A stretch of 42,733 nt of DNA. Origin: Thalassolituus sp. UBA674. GTDB taxonomy: Bacteria; Pseudomonadota; Gammaproteobacteria; Pseudomonadales; Oceanobacteraceae. The notes below the pieces were generated by a model, which was given only the letters and a program-made list of their open reading frames with translations, did not search any database and was not told where the DNA came from. Positions 10,536 through 17,333 of the stretch are shown one piece after another. The position numbers were made by a program, and so were the translations under genes. Position 1 is the stretch's first letter. Each line of letters starts with the position of its first letter. The stretch is from assembly GCA_002298335.1 (NCBI GenBank), contig DBNK01000028.1:1-42733 (forward strand). The letters run 5' to 3'.

Positions 10536-10590
10536 GTAGGCTGGGTTAGAAAACCAGTTCGTAGGCTGGGTTAGTGAAACCTAACCCAGC
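10536..10590. repeat. REP-like repeat: two direct copies and a palindrome
   Basis: GTAGGCTGGGTTAG occurs at 10536-10549 and 10561-10574. The second copy pairs with CTAACCCAGC at 10581-10590 to form a 10-bp hairpin with a 6-base loop. Repeats of the form GTAGG-TGGGTTAG...CTAACCCA are widespread in proteobacterial intergenic DNA (family knowledge, not searched here). Confidence 0.75.
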
Positions 10591-10611
10591 GATTTGCTAA
10601 AACTCAGATTT

Positions 10612-10676
10612 GTCGCTCCCGGGAGAACAGCATGGGGACGCCTGGTCCCGACTGGCACGGGTCAACATCCATGTAA
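10612..10676 (+). repeat. short, internally deleted copy of the multi-hairpin element
   Basis: Positions 10614-10660 closely match 10694-10739 of the full copy that follows, including the hairpin arms GGGAC and GTCCC. After this the sequence jumps to AACATCCATGT, the core of the second hairpin, and stops. It looks like a copy that lost the middle and the 3' end. Confidence 0.65.
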
Positions 10677-10689
10677 ATTCATTTTGTGT

Positions 10690-10915
10690 TTTTCGCTCTC
10701 GGGAGGACAAATGGGGACGCCTAGTCCCGACTGGCGCGGCCTAGGCGGCCCCGCCCCCCACCTGCTTCGCGCTGAGTTGCTCGCTGTTTCACGACTTTCT
10801 TCAAACTCACAACGACTACGGTCCGATTCGGCGTCCTGCCTCAGCGGACCTGCCAGAACATCCATGTTCTGGCAGTCTGTTCGTTTTTGAAAGCTGTGGC
10901 TCGCAACAGGCGCAC
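10690..10915 (+). repeat. multi-hairpin element, copy A (type 1)
   Basis: This copy is homologous to the reverse complement of 28629-28838. Shared blocks include CGCTC-CGGGAGGA, CCACCTGCTTCGCGCT, GCTCGCTGTTTCAC, CCGATTCGGC, CCTGCCTCAGCGGA, GTCTGTTCGTTTTTGAA and GTGGCTCGCAACAGGCGC. It holds hairpin 1 (GGGAC/GTCCC at 10714-10728) and hairpin 2 (10852-10873) with arms GCCAGAAC and GTTCTGGC around ATCCAT. The stem of hairpin 2 differs from copy B but still pairs. Confidence 0.85.
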
Positions 10916-10970
10916 TTAACACCTGCTCCAGCGATGAATAACCAACTGCACTGGGGGCTGTAACGTAATT

Positions 10971-10999
10971 ATGGATTCCCGCCTCCTCGGGAATGACGG
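10971..10999. repeat. small widespread-type repeat (ATTCCCG...CGGGAAT)
   Basis: ATGGATTCCCGCCT runs into CGGGAATGACGG. The arms ATTCCCG and CGGGAAT pair around CCTCCT. This is the form of a very common intergenic repeat in many bacteria. Shorter relatives appear at 11527-11554 and 28224-28250. Confidence 0.6.
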
Positions 11000-11016
11000 G
11001 CAGTATGCGACATTAC

Positions 11017-11049
11017 TGGATTGCCTCGCTTCCGCTCGCAATGACGAGG
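11017..11049. repeat. small widespread-type repeat (GATTGC...GCAATGACG)
   Basis: TGGATTGCCTCGCTTCC is followed by GCTCGCAATGACGAGG. It belongs to the commonly seen GTCATTGCGAG...GCAATCC type of intergenic repeat (from general knowledge). It sits in the spacer between the two long elements of this island, together with 10971-10999, as an apparent insertion relative to the island at 28.5 kb. Confidence 0.6.
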
Positions 11050-11125
11050 TGATTTTGATCATTGAAAAATCTCACAAGACCGTTGTTAAGGCTCCCAGTG
11101 ATGGTTCTTTAATGAAAAACTGTTG

Positions 11126-11404
11126 CTGGTTGAAAGTGCGCCTCTGGGGCCGCCGATATTTCTGAAATAACGAAAGGGAAGCGAGGCAGGACGCCGAGCA
11201 AGGCCACAGAGGACAAGGATGTCCTGTGTGGGCGTGCCCTAAGAGTTATGAAGAAATAACGGATATACGGCCCAGACAAAGTTGTGGAACAACTTTGAAC
11301 AGCTTTTGGCTGGCCCGAAGGGCGAGAGCAGAATGCTCGAGTCACGCGCGAAGCAGGTGGGAGGGCCAGCGCCCGGGAGGAGGCATTCCTCCCGAGAGCG
11401 AAAC
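11126..11404 (-). repeat. multi-hairpin element, copy C (type 2, with extra hairpins)
   Basis: The reverse complement matches 28314-28520. Shared blocks include GGGCCGTAT, TTCTTCATAACT, CACACAGGACATCC, CTCGGCGTCCTGCCTCGCT, TTATTTCAGAAAT and CGGCGGCCCCAGAGGCGC. Hairpin 1 is at 11374-11394 (CGGGAGGA/TCCTCCCG). Hairpin 2 is near 11205-11230. Compared with copy D it has about 60 extra bases around 11277-11345, including a perfect AAAGTTGT/ACAACTTT hairpin. Confidence 0.85.
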
Positions 11405-11474
11405 TCAGCCTTCAAAGCAGCAAACAATCGCTCCCGTGTCTCCTGCTTAGCAATTGATCCATGTGCTATTAACC

Positions 11475-11506
11475 GCTGGGTTACGTTTTACTAACCCAGT
11501 CTACCT
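11475..11506. repeat. REP-like palindrome, second copy
   Basis: GCTGGGTTA and CTAACCCAG are separated by CGTTTTA and followed by TCTAC. Read on the minus strand it is GTAGACTGGGTTAG...AACCCAGC, the same unit as 10536-10590 in opposite orientation. Confidence 0.7.
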
Positions 11507-11526
11507 ACAGTTGACCACCACCTATA

Positions 11527-11554
11527 GAGTCCCGCCTTCGCGCAAATAACGGGC
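11527..11554. repeat. degenerate CCCGCCTTCGCG...AACGGGC repeat
   Basis: AGTCCCGCCTTCGCG followed by AATAACGGGC resembles the same common repeat type as 10971-10999, but the arms are eroded. It lies just downstream of the flhB stop and lacks a T-run, so it is not an obvious terminator. Confidence 0.4.
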
Positions 11555-11576
11555 TATGCCTGAAAAGACCAAATCC

Positions 11577-12719
11577 TTAAACCGGATCCGGATCTACCCT
11601 CAGATCCCTCGGTATCGGCATTGCCGGTTTCCGCTCTGGCTTCGGCCCCTTCCCTTTCACAAACTGATCCATCTGGTAGATATACGCCAGTACCTGTGCC
11701 ACGGCGACATACAGCCCTTCCGGAATTTCATCGCCCACTTTGGTGTGGGTATACAGCGCCCGCGCCAGTGGCGGTGCCTGCATCTGCGGGATGTTGTGTT
11801 CTTTGGCGATTTCACGGATTTTCAGGGCCACCTGATCTGAACCTTTAGCCAGCAATATCGGTGCGCCCATGCCACCAACATCGTATTTCAGTGCGACGGA
11901 ATAGTGAGTCGGGTTGGTGATCACGACGTCGGCATCCGGTACGTCCGACATCATGCGGCGTTGTGCCATTTCACGCTGCAGCTGACGGATTTTACTTTTA
12001 ACTTCGGGTTTACCTTCGGTTTCTTTGTATTCGTCTTTGATTTCCTGCATCGACATGCGCAGTTTTTTGGTGTGGCTGTAGATCTGCCACGGCACATCCA
12101 CAACGGCGATCAGGGCCGTGGATAAACACAGAATCAGGACACTCCAGAGAATAATTTCGACGGCAGTGGCAATCGCGGGTTCAAGGGCTTTGAACTGGAT
12201 ATCCATGGCTTTATCAAAATAAAAACCCAGCACCATCCAGGCAACCAGGCCGACCACAAGCACTTTGGCCCAGGATTTAAACAATTCAACCAGTGAGTTG
12301 GCAGAGAACATCCGCTTTAACCCTTTCAGCGGGTTAATCCGCTCTCCTTTAGGCATGATGGCTTTGGTAGAAAACAGCCAGCCGCCGATGCCCAGTGGCC
12401 CGGCAAAAGCGGCGAACAGCACCAGTGCCAGCCAGGGGGCCAGTGCCACGGCGGCTTCGTAAATGGATGACATCAGATACGATGTCGCCATCCCTGTGTC
12501 GTAAGCCGTTTCGCGGCTGAACGAGAAGCTGTGTTTGGCAATACCGATGACCCGTTCAGTCATAAAAGGGCCGAACGCCAGTAAACCGACAGCACCCAAT
12601 ACCAGTACCAGCGTGGTACTCAGCTCTTTGGAGCGTGGGGTCTGTCCCTCTTCACGGGCTTTTTCAAGCCTTCGCGATGTGGGTTCTTCGGTTTTTTCCT
12701 GGTTATTCTCTTCGGCCAT
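11577..12719 (-). CDS. flhB: FlhB, export-gate switch protein with NPTH autocleavage site
   Basis: FlhB (380 residues) is a membrane protein of the flagellar type III exporter. It switches substrate class from rod/hook to filament after self-cleavage. The basic N-terminus EEPTSRRLEKAREEGQ is diagnostic. Four membrane segments span about 30-215. The autocleavage motif N269-P-T-H272 is followed by YSVALKYD. The C-terminal tail ends in a Pro/Lys-rich stretch. It lies 28 bases after fliR as the last gene of the fliL-to-flhB run. The following 1.17 kb is the repeat island rather than flhA. Confidence 0.97.
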   Translation of the reverse strand: MAEENNQEKTEEPTSRRLEKAREEGQTPRSKELSTTLVLVLGAVGLLAFGPFMTERVIGIAKHSFSFSRETAYDTGMATSYLMSSIYEAAVALAPWLALVLFAAFAGPLGIGGWLFSTKAIMPKGERINPLKGLKRMFSANSLVELFKSWAKVLVVGLVAWMVLGFYFDKAMDIQFKALEPAIATAVEIILWSVLILCLSTALIAVVDVPWQIYSHTKKLRMSMQEIKDEYKETEGKPEVKSKIRQLQREMAQRRMMSDVPDADVVITNPTHYSVALKYDVGGMGAPILLAKGSDQVALKIREIAKEHNIPQMQAPPLARALYTHTKVGDEIPEGLYVAVAQVLAYIYQMDQFVKGKGPKPERKPAMPIPRDLRVDPDPV

Positions 12720-12747
12720 GGCGCTCTTTCAACCTTTAAAACAGCCC

Positions 12748-13524
12748 TTAGAGGAGCACGAGTTTTTTCAGAAAATCAAACAGGGTTTCCATATGGTTCT
12801 GATACCCTGCCGCCATATCACTGATGTTGAGCCAGATAATAAACAGGCCGACAATCATGGTGACCGGAAAACCCAGCGCAAAAATATTCAGCTGTGGTGC
12901 AGCCCGGGTCATGACACCGAAGGCGAGGTTTACCACCAGCAGCGCCGTCATGGCTGGCAAGGCAATCACAACCGCTGCTGCGAACATCCAACCTGTCCAC
13001 TCGACCAATAAGCCCAGCTGTTCGGATGAAAAACTGCTGAAACCGACCGGCAGCGTGCGGAAGCTTTCAATCAGAATTTCAATCAGCACCAGATGACCAT
13101 TCAGAGACAGAAACACCAGACTGACCATAAATAAAAACCATTGGGAAACCACAACCACGGAGGCGCCCTGTCCCGGGTCAACTGTGGTGGCAATACCCAG
13201 ACCGGTCTGCATGGCAATCAGCTGGCCGGCAATCACGAACACCTGATTCAGTACTTCCACTACGAAGCCCAGCACAATGCCGATCAGCAGTTGCTGCAGA
13301 ATCACAATAAAAGACGCCACCGAAAGACCGTCAAATAAGGGCATAGGTGGCAATACAGGCGTGACCACGAGGGTAATGAACAGAGCCAGAATAATGCGGA
13401 TGCGCTGCGACACCATACGCGTGCCGAGCAAAGGCATGACCATGAGCAACCCGGTAATACGGGCAAAGGGGTAGATATAACGGGCTACCCAATGGCCGAC
13501 GTCGAGAGCCTCAACCGCAAACAC
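12748..13524 (-). CDS. fliR: FliR, flagellar export-gate membrane protein
   Basis: This 258-residue protein has about six hydrophobic segments and the typical motifs MQTGLGIATTVDPGQG and VNLAFGVMTRAAPQLNIF. With FliP and FliQ it forms the helical export pore. The start is a GTG at 13524, three bases after the fliQ stop, with AGG seven bases upstream inside the end of fliQ, so it is probably translationally coupled. Confidence 0.96.
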   Translation of the reverse strand: MFAVEALDVGHWVARYIYPFARITGLLMVMPLLGTRMVSQRIRIILALFITLVVTPVLPPMPLFDGLSVASFIVILQQLLIGIVLGFVVEVLNQVFVIAGQLIAMQTGLGIATTVDPGQGASVVVVSQWFLFMVSLVFLSLNGHLVLIEILIESFRTLPVGFSSFSSEQLGLLVEWTGWMFAAAVVIALPAMTALLVVNLAFGVMTRAAPQLNIFALGFPVTMIVGLFIIWLNISDMAAGYQNHMETLFDFLKKLVLL

Positions 13525-13527
13525 GCA

Positions 13528-13797
13528 TCAGCCTATCAGGAAGGGAATATTCATGTAGATGTCGCGGGTGAAATCCAGCACTGCATTCACCGCCCAGGGT
13601 CCGAACAGAATAATCGCCAGCAGAGTGGCAACAAGACGCGGCAGAAAGCTCAGCGTCTGCTCGTTAATCTGGGTCGCTGCCTGGAAGGTACTCACCATCA
13701 GACCGATAAGCAGACTGGGAACAATCACCACCAGTACAATCGCCAGTACGATGTACATGGCATTGGTGAAAATATCGCCGATCACATTGGGTGTCAT
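13528..13797 (-). CDS. fliQ: FliQ, flagellar export-gate membrane protein
   Basis: This 89-residue protein has two hydrophobic hairpin helices (about 14-36 and 52-75) separated by the conserved FQAATQINEQTLSFLPR loop. That is the full normal length and pattern of FliQ. It is part of the FliP5Q4R1 export gate. It lies between fliP and fliR. Confidence 0.96.
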   Translation of the reverse strand: MTPNVIGDIFTNAMYIVLAIVLVVIVPSLLIGLMVSTFQAATQINEQTLSFLPRLVATLLAIILFGPWAVNAVLDFTRDIYMNIPFLIG

Positions 13798-13828
13798 ACG
13801 CTGCCTCTGCTCTGTTTCATGGTGAAAA

Positions 13829-14716
13829 TCAGACCGTGCCGAAACTGTTCGCCAGCGTGCCCATGATCATGGCCCAACCGTCGATCAAGACGAACAGCAT
13901 GATTTTAAAAGGCAACGAAATAATAATCGGCGACAGCATCATCATACCCATGGCCATCAGGATACTGGCAACCACAAGGTCAATAATCAGAAAAGGAATA
14001 AAAATCAGAAAACCGATCTGAAAGGCGGTTTTCAGTTCACTGGTAATAAATGCCGGAATTAAAATGTGAATCGGGGTTTCTTCCGGGCTGGTAATGTCAT
14101 CATGGCCACTGATGCGCACAAACAGATTCAGGTCCGTCTCACGGGTTTGCGCCAGCATAAATTCATGCACGGGAACAATCGCCCGCTCCACGGCTTCCTG
14201 CGGTGAAATAGTTTCAGCCAGATACGGCTGAATGGCATCGGCGTTTACCACACGGAACACCGGCATCATGATGAACAGACTGAGAAACAGCGCCAATCCG
14301 AGCAGGATCTGGTTGGACGGTGTCTGCTGCAGACCAATGGCCTGTCGCAGAATCGCCAGTACCACCACAATCCGGGTGAATGAGGTCATCATGATCAGCA
14401 GTGACGGCAACACCGACAGTACCGTCATGATGGCCAGAATCTGGATGGTGACCGTATATTCGCCGCTGCCATCGGCGTTTGGCGTGTACTTTACGGCCGG
14501 TATTCCGGGCCACTGCGCCGCAGCGGGTGATGTCTGGCCGGAACCCGCGGCAGAATTCGCCGGAGAACCGGCATTCGCTGCATCCGTCAGTGCCGCAGTC
14601 GCCGCTGACGTCAGGGATAAAACCGGGTCATTCTCTGCTGCAGCCGCATGTGCTGCAACTAACCCGGTACTGCACACCAGCAGCAGAATTTTAACGATAT
14701 GGAAAATCCGGTTCAT
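13829..14716 (-). CDS. fliP: FliP, flagellar export-gate membrane protein with signal peptide
   Basis: This 295-residue protein starts with a Sec signal peptide (hydrophobic core ILLLVCSTGLVAAHAAAA). A Ser/Ala-rich segment follows, unusually long before the core at about 75. The core shows the FliP signatures SLLIMMTSFTRIVVVLAILR, GLQQTPSNQILLGLALFLS and FQIGFLIFIPFLIIDLVVAS. Five FliP subunits form most of the export pore. The start overlaps the fliO stop in an ATGA arrangement. Confidence 0.96.
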   Translation of the reverse strand: MNRIFHIVKILLLVCSTGLVAAHAAAAENDPVLSLTSAATAALTDAANAGSPANSAAGSGQTSPAAAQWPGIPAVKYTPNADGSGEYTVTIQILAIMTVLSVLPSLLIMMTSFTRIVVVLAILRQAIGLQQTPSNQILLGLALFLSLFIMMPVFRVVNADAIQPYLAETISPQEAVERAIVPVHEFMLAQTRETDLNLFVRISGHDDITSPEETPIHILIPAFITSELKTAFQIGFLIFIPFLIIDLVVASILMAMGMMMLSPIIISLPFKIMLFVLIDGWAMIMGTLANSFGTV

Positions 14717-15135
14717 CGTTTGACCGCCGCTTTGAGAATACTCTGGAAGCTCGGACTGGTTTCTTCACCCAGCTGAATTTTTTCATCCAGACGGCAGAGC
14801 AGACTGATCTGCTGGGGAGTAATACCAATGACCAGCTGTTCGTTACCAGCCTCAATCACAGCGATTTTTTCTTTCATTCCCAGCGGCAGGACCGCGAGGG
14901 TTTTCAGCTGTTTATTGCCACCCATTAATTGCCCGGCACGGGTTTTATTCACCAACCAGGCCAGACCGGCAATCATGCCGATAATCAGCACCAGAAAAAC
15001 CAGTATTTTCCCGGCATCAGCCAGCGGGTCTGTGTGCATCACTGGTGTCGTCTGTTCTTCTGCCAGCACCAGCAACGGCTGAGCGACGGCAGTCAGGACA
15101 AACAGGGATTTAGCGCAGGCGGTTAATACGTTCAT
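14713..15135 (-). CDS. fliO: FliO, FliP-assembly membrane protein
   Basis: This 140-residue protein has an N-terminal signal-like helix ending near LAEEQ, a transmembrane segment ILVFLVLIIGMIAGLAWLV, and a small cytoplasmic domain with LAVLPLGMKEKIAVIEAG. This is the usual FliO layout. FliO helps assemble the FliP ring. It overlaps the end of fliN by 26 bases and the start of fliP by 4, so translation is probably coupled. Confidence 0.93.
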   Translation of the reverse strand: MNVLTACAKSLFVLTAVAQPLLVLAEEQTTPVMHTDPLADAGKILVFLVLIIGMIAGLAWLVNKTRAGQLMGGNKQLKTLAVLPLGMKEKIAVIEAGNEQLVIGITPQQISLLCRLDEKIQLGEETSPSFQSILKAAVKR

Positions 15136-15589
15136 TCTGACTCACAACGTCGGTCAGGCGGATACCGAACTTCTCATTCACCATCACCACTTCACCGTGG
15201 GCGATGAGCGTGCCGTTCACCAGTACATCCAGAGGTTCACCCGCCAGACGCTCAAGCTCGACCACGGAGCCCTGGTTAAGCTGTAACAGATTACGGATCG
15301 GAATCTGAGTGGAGCCCACTTCCATGGAAATACGCACCGGGATATCCAGAATAACGTCCAGCTCTGGCCCTTCACCGTTCTCTTTTCCGGGCTTGCTGTC
15401 GTCTTTCAGACGGTCCAGTTCAACCTGGCGCACGCCCTGATCATCATCGCTCTCAGCGTCACCCGATTCGGCCATAGCCGCGGCCCATTCATCCGCCAGT
15501 TCGTCGTCGTTCTGACCTTCTTCAGCAATGATGTCATCCGGATTTACGCCTTCTTCTTCCGGATTTTTCGGATCTTCTGTATCACTCAT
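15110..15589 (-). CDS. fliN: FliN, flagellar C-ring switch protein
   Basis: This 159-residue protein has an acidic, disordered N-terminus (about 1-75, including DEWAAAMAES) and a C-terminal SpoA domain. The SpoA domain carries DIPVRISMEVGSTQIPIRNL, LDVLVNGTLIAHGEVV and FGIRLTDVVS. FliN forms the lower C-ring with FliM and binds FliH for export docking. The longer N-terminus is common in Pseudomonas-type FliN. It lies 10 bases after fliM. Confidence 0.95.
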   Translation of the reverse strand: MSDTEDPKNPEEEGVNPDDIIAEEGQNDDELADEWAAAMAESGDAESDDDQGVRQVELDRLKDDSKPGKENGEGPELDVILDIPVRISMEVGSTQIPIRNLLQLNQGSVVELERLAGEPLDVLVNGTLIAHGEVVMVNEKFGIRLTDVVSQNERINRLR

Positions 15590-15599
15590 GTCCTTTTCC

Positions 15600-16568
15600 T
15601 CAGCGTTTTCTGTGTATCAGCGGTTCAATAATCTTGATCGCCAGGTTTTCGTCGGAGACGCCCATCTTGCCGCGGAAGACCGGAATGCCATTCGCCTGCA
15701 GAATAAAGTCATCGGGCATCTCCACCGGAATCACGTCACCGGCTTTTAAAGCAGCCACCTGACGCAGGGTAATCAGACGCTCAACGACGGTGCCGTGAAT
15801 CGGCACACGGGCGTCAAGAATGTCTTCACGCAGTGACTGCTGCCAGCGCTCATCCACGTCATCCACATCCGACTGCACACCGGCATCCAGCATTTCGCGG
15901 ATGGGCTCGATCATGGAGTACGGGATGGTCATGTGCAGGTCACCACCACCGCCATCCAGTTCAATATGGAAGGTACTGACAATCACCACTTCGCTCGGGC
16001 TGACGATGTTGGCCATGGCCGGGTTTACTTCCGAGCCGACGTATTCAAAATCGATTTTATGCAGCGGCGCCCAGGCTTCGATCATGTCTTCGAAGACCTG
16101 CGACAGAATCAGCTGCACGACACGGCCTTCAGTCGGAGTGAATTCACGCCCTTCAATCTTGGCGTGACGGCCATCACCGCCAAAAAAGTTATCCACCAGT
16201 TTGAACACCAGTTTGGCATCCAGTACGAACAGCGCCGTTCCGCGCAGCGGACGGATTTTTACCAGATTGAGACTGGTCGGTACGTACAGGGTGTGCACGT
16301 ACTCGCCGAACTTCATCACCTGTACACCACCCGACGCAACATCGGCACTGCGGCGCAGGAAATTAAACATGCTGATGCGGGTGTAACGCGCGAAACGCTC
16401 ATTGATCATCTCAAGCGTCGGCATCCGGCCGCGGACAATACGGTCATTGCTGCTGAGGTCATACGTTTTGACGCCTGCGGCATCAACGTCATCGTCCAGC
16501 GCTACTTCACCGCCATCGACACCATGAAGGAGAGCATCAATTTCGTCCTGAGATAATAAGTCCTGCAC
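15600..16568 (-). CDS. fliM: FliM, flagellar C-ring switch protein and CheY-P receptor
   Basis: FliM (322 residues) begins with the CheY-P-binding peptide LLSQDEIDALLHGV, then the middle domain (IVRGRMPTLEMINERFAR, GTALFVLDAKLVFKLVDNFF) and a C-terminal SpoA domain. Its length is normal. It couples CheY-P binding to the direction of rotation. It follows fliL by 7 bases and precedes fliN. Confidence 0.97.
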   Translation of the reverse strand: MQDLLSQDEIDALLHGVDGGEVALDDDVDAAGVKTYDLSSNDRIVRGRMPTLEMINERFARYTRISMFNFLRRSADVASGGVQVMKFGEYVHTLYVPTSLNLVKIRPLRGTALFVLDAKLVFKLVDNFFGGDGRHAKIEGREFTPTEGRVVQLILSQVFEDMIEAWAPLHKIDFEYVGSEVNPAMANIVSPSEVVIVSTFHIELDGGGGDLHMTIPYSMIEPIREMLDAGVQSDVDDVDERWQQSLREDILDARVPIHGTVVERLITLRQVAALKAGDVIPVEMPDDFILQANGIPVFRGKMGVSDENLAIKIIEPLIHRKR

Positions 16569-16575
16569 GGATCAC

Positions 16576-17094
16576 CTACTGCATGACAAAGTTAGTGAAC
16601 AGCACCGCTTCAATATCCGTTGAACCGGTTTCCTGTTCCATAATCGCAGTGAGGGCATCTTTCAGCTCTTCCTGCAGTTTCAGGCGGCCTTCCGTTGTGC
16701 GCATGGTTTCAAATTCCTGACTGCTGATAATGCGGATCACTTCATTGCGCACCATCGGCTCATGCAGTTCCATTGCATCGACGATCGCCTGATCCCGGGT
16801 CATCACCTGAATACTGGTCTGCAGGAAGCGCTGACGGGTGCCTACCTGAAAACTCATGACGAATTCCGGTTTCAGCACCACGTACTGAGGCGGCAGGATC
16901 ACTTCTTCCACCACTTCTTCAACCGCAGCTTCCTCAGAGGAACCGCCACCAAGAATGAAGAAAACGGCCGCGCCGATACCCACACCGACCAACAGACAGA
17001 GTGCTGCGATAATGATTATTTTCTTTTTTCCGCCACCGGCCGGTGCTTCACCATCGGCACCAGCTTCCAGTTTCAGATCTTCTTCAGCCGCCAT
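16576..17094 (-). CDS. fliL: FliL, basal-body-associated membrane protein
   Basis: This 172-residue single-pass protein has an acidic/Gly-rich N-terminus, the transmembrane helix IIIIAALCLLVGVGIGAAVFF, an acidic linker (EEAAVEEVVEEV), and a periplasmic stomatin-like domain ending in TNFVMQ. It stabilises stators and supports torque. It heads the fliLMNOPQR-flhB run. An AGGAGG-type site lies upstream and a strong sigma-54 promoter is at 17124-17139. Confidence 0.94.
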   Translation of the reverse strand: MAAEEDLKLEAGADGEAPAGGGKKKIIIIAALCLLVGVGIGAAVFFILGGGSSEEAAVEEVVEEVILPPQYVVLKPEFVMSFQVGTRQRFLQTSIQVMTRDQAIVDAMELHEPMVRNEVIRIISSQEFETMRTTEGRLKLQEELKDALTAIMEQETGSTDIEAVLFTNFVMQ

Positions 17095-17123
17095 TCTTTT
17101 CCTCCTGGGTATAACACGGAAAC

Positions 17124-17139
17124 AGCAAAGCTCATGCCA
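17124..17139 (-). promoter_or_regulatory. sigma-54 promoter of the fliL operon
   Basis: On the minus strand the sequence is TGGCATGAGCTTTGCT. It matches TGGCAC-N5-TTGCT at all key positions with correct spacing. Transcription should start near 17112, 18 bases before the fliL ATG. This fits FleQ-dependent class II control known in Pseudomonas. Confidence 0.75.
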
Positions 17140-17194
17140 CGTAATTCCGCCAAAAAAACGGCGTTTCAGACGGTGACAAAAACAGGTTATGAGC

Positions 17195-17215
17195 CTTTAT
17201 CTATAGCAGATAAAG
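17195..17215. repeat. 8-bp inverted repeat upstream of fliL
   Basis: CTTTATCT and AGATAAAG are perfectly paired around ATAGC. The repeat lies about 60 bases upstream of the sigma-54 promoter, a position suitable for an activator operator. No evidence identifies the protein. Confidence 0.45.
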
Positions 17216-17281
17216 CGCCTTTCTGAGGGGTTAAAACCAGGGGGGTAAAAGGGGCTTATCGGAGGGGATCACCTCCGGGGA

Positions 17282-17316
17282 ATCCCATCAGGGAGAAGTG
17301 ATTACCCTGATGGGAT
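17282..17316. repeat. strong hairpin between fliK and fliL
   Basis: ATCCCATCAGGG and CCCTGATGGGAT form a perfect 12-bp stem with an 11-base loop. It begins 17 bases after the fliK stop. It lacks a following T-run on either strand. It could stabilise the 3' end of the fliK mRNA or be a factor-dependent terminator. Confidence 0.6.
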
Positions 17317-17333
17317 GAGGAGGTAACAAGGGC

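Larger units (their letters stand above)
10408..11576. other. 1.17 kb non-coding repeat island between flhB and flhA
   Basis: No protein gene is supported here. The stretch holds the flhA leader, two REP-like palindromes (10536-10590 and 11475-11506) near its ends, one short and two long copies of a multi-hairpin element, and several widespread small repeats (10971-10999, 11017-11049, 11527-11554). Short open frames inside it overlap hairpins and change frame between copies. They are read as spurious. Confidence 0.85.

Noticed and set aside
10594..11450. Several 60-100 codon open frames on both strands in the repeat island, some sharing short peptide stretches with frames at 28.2-28.85 kb (such as RSDSASCLSG)
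   Set aside because: The similarity follows the repeated DNA, the frames run through hairpins and shift between copies, and there is no ribosome-binding site or consistent start.
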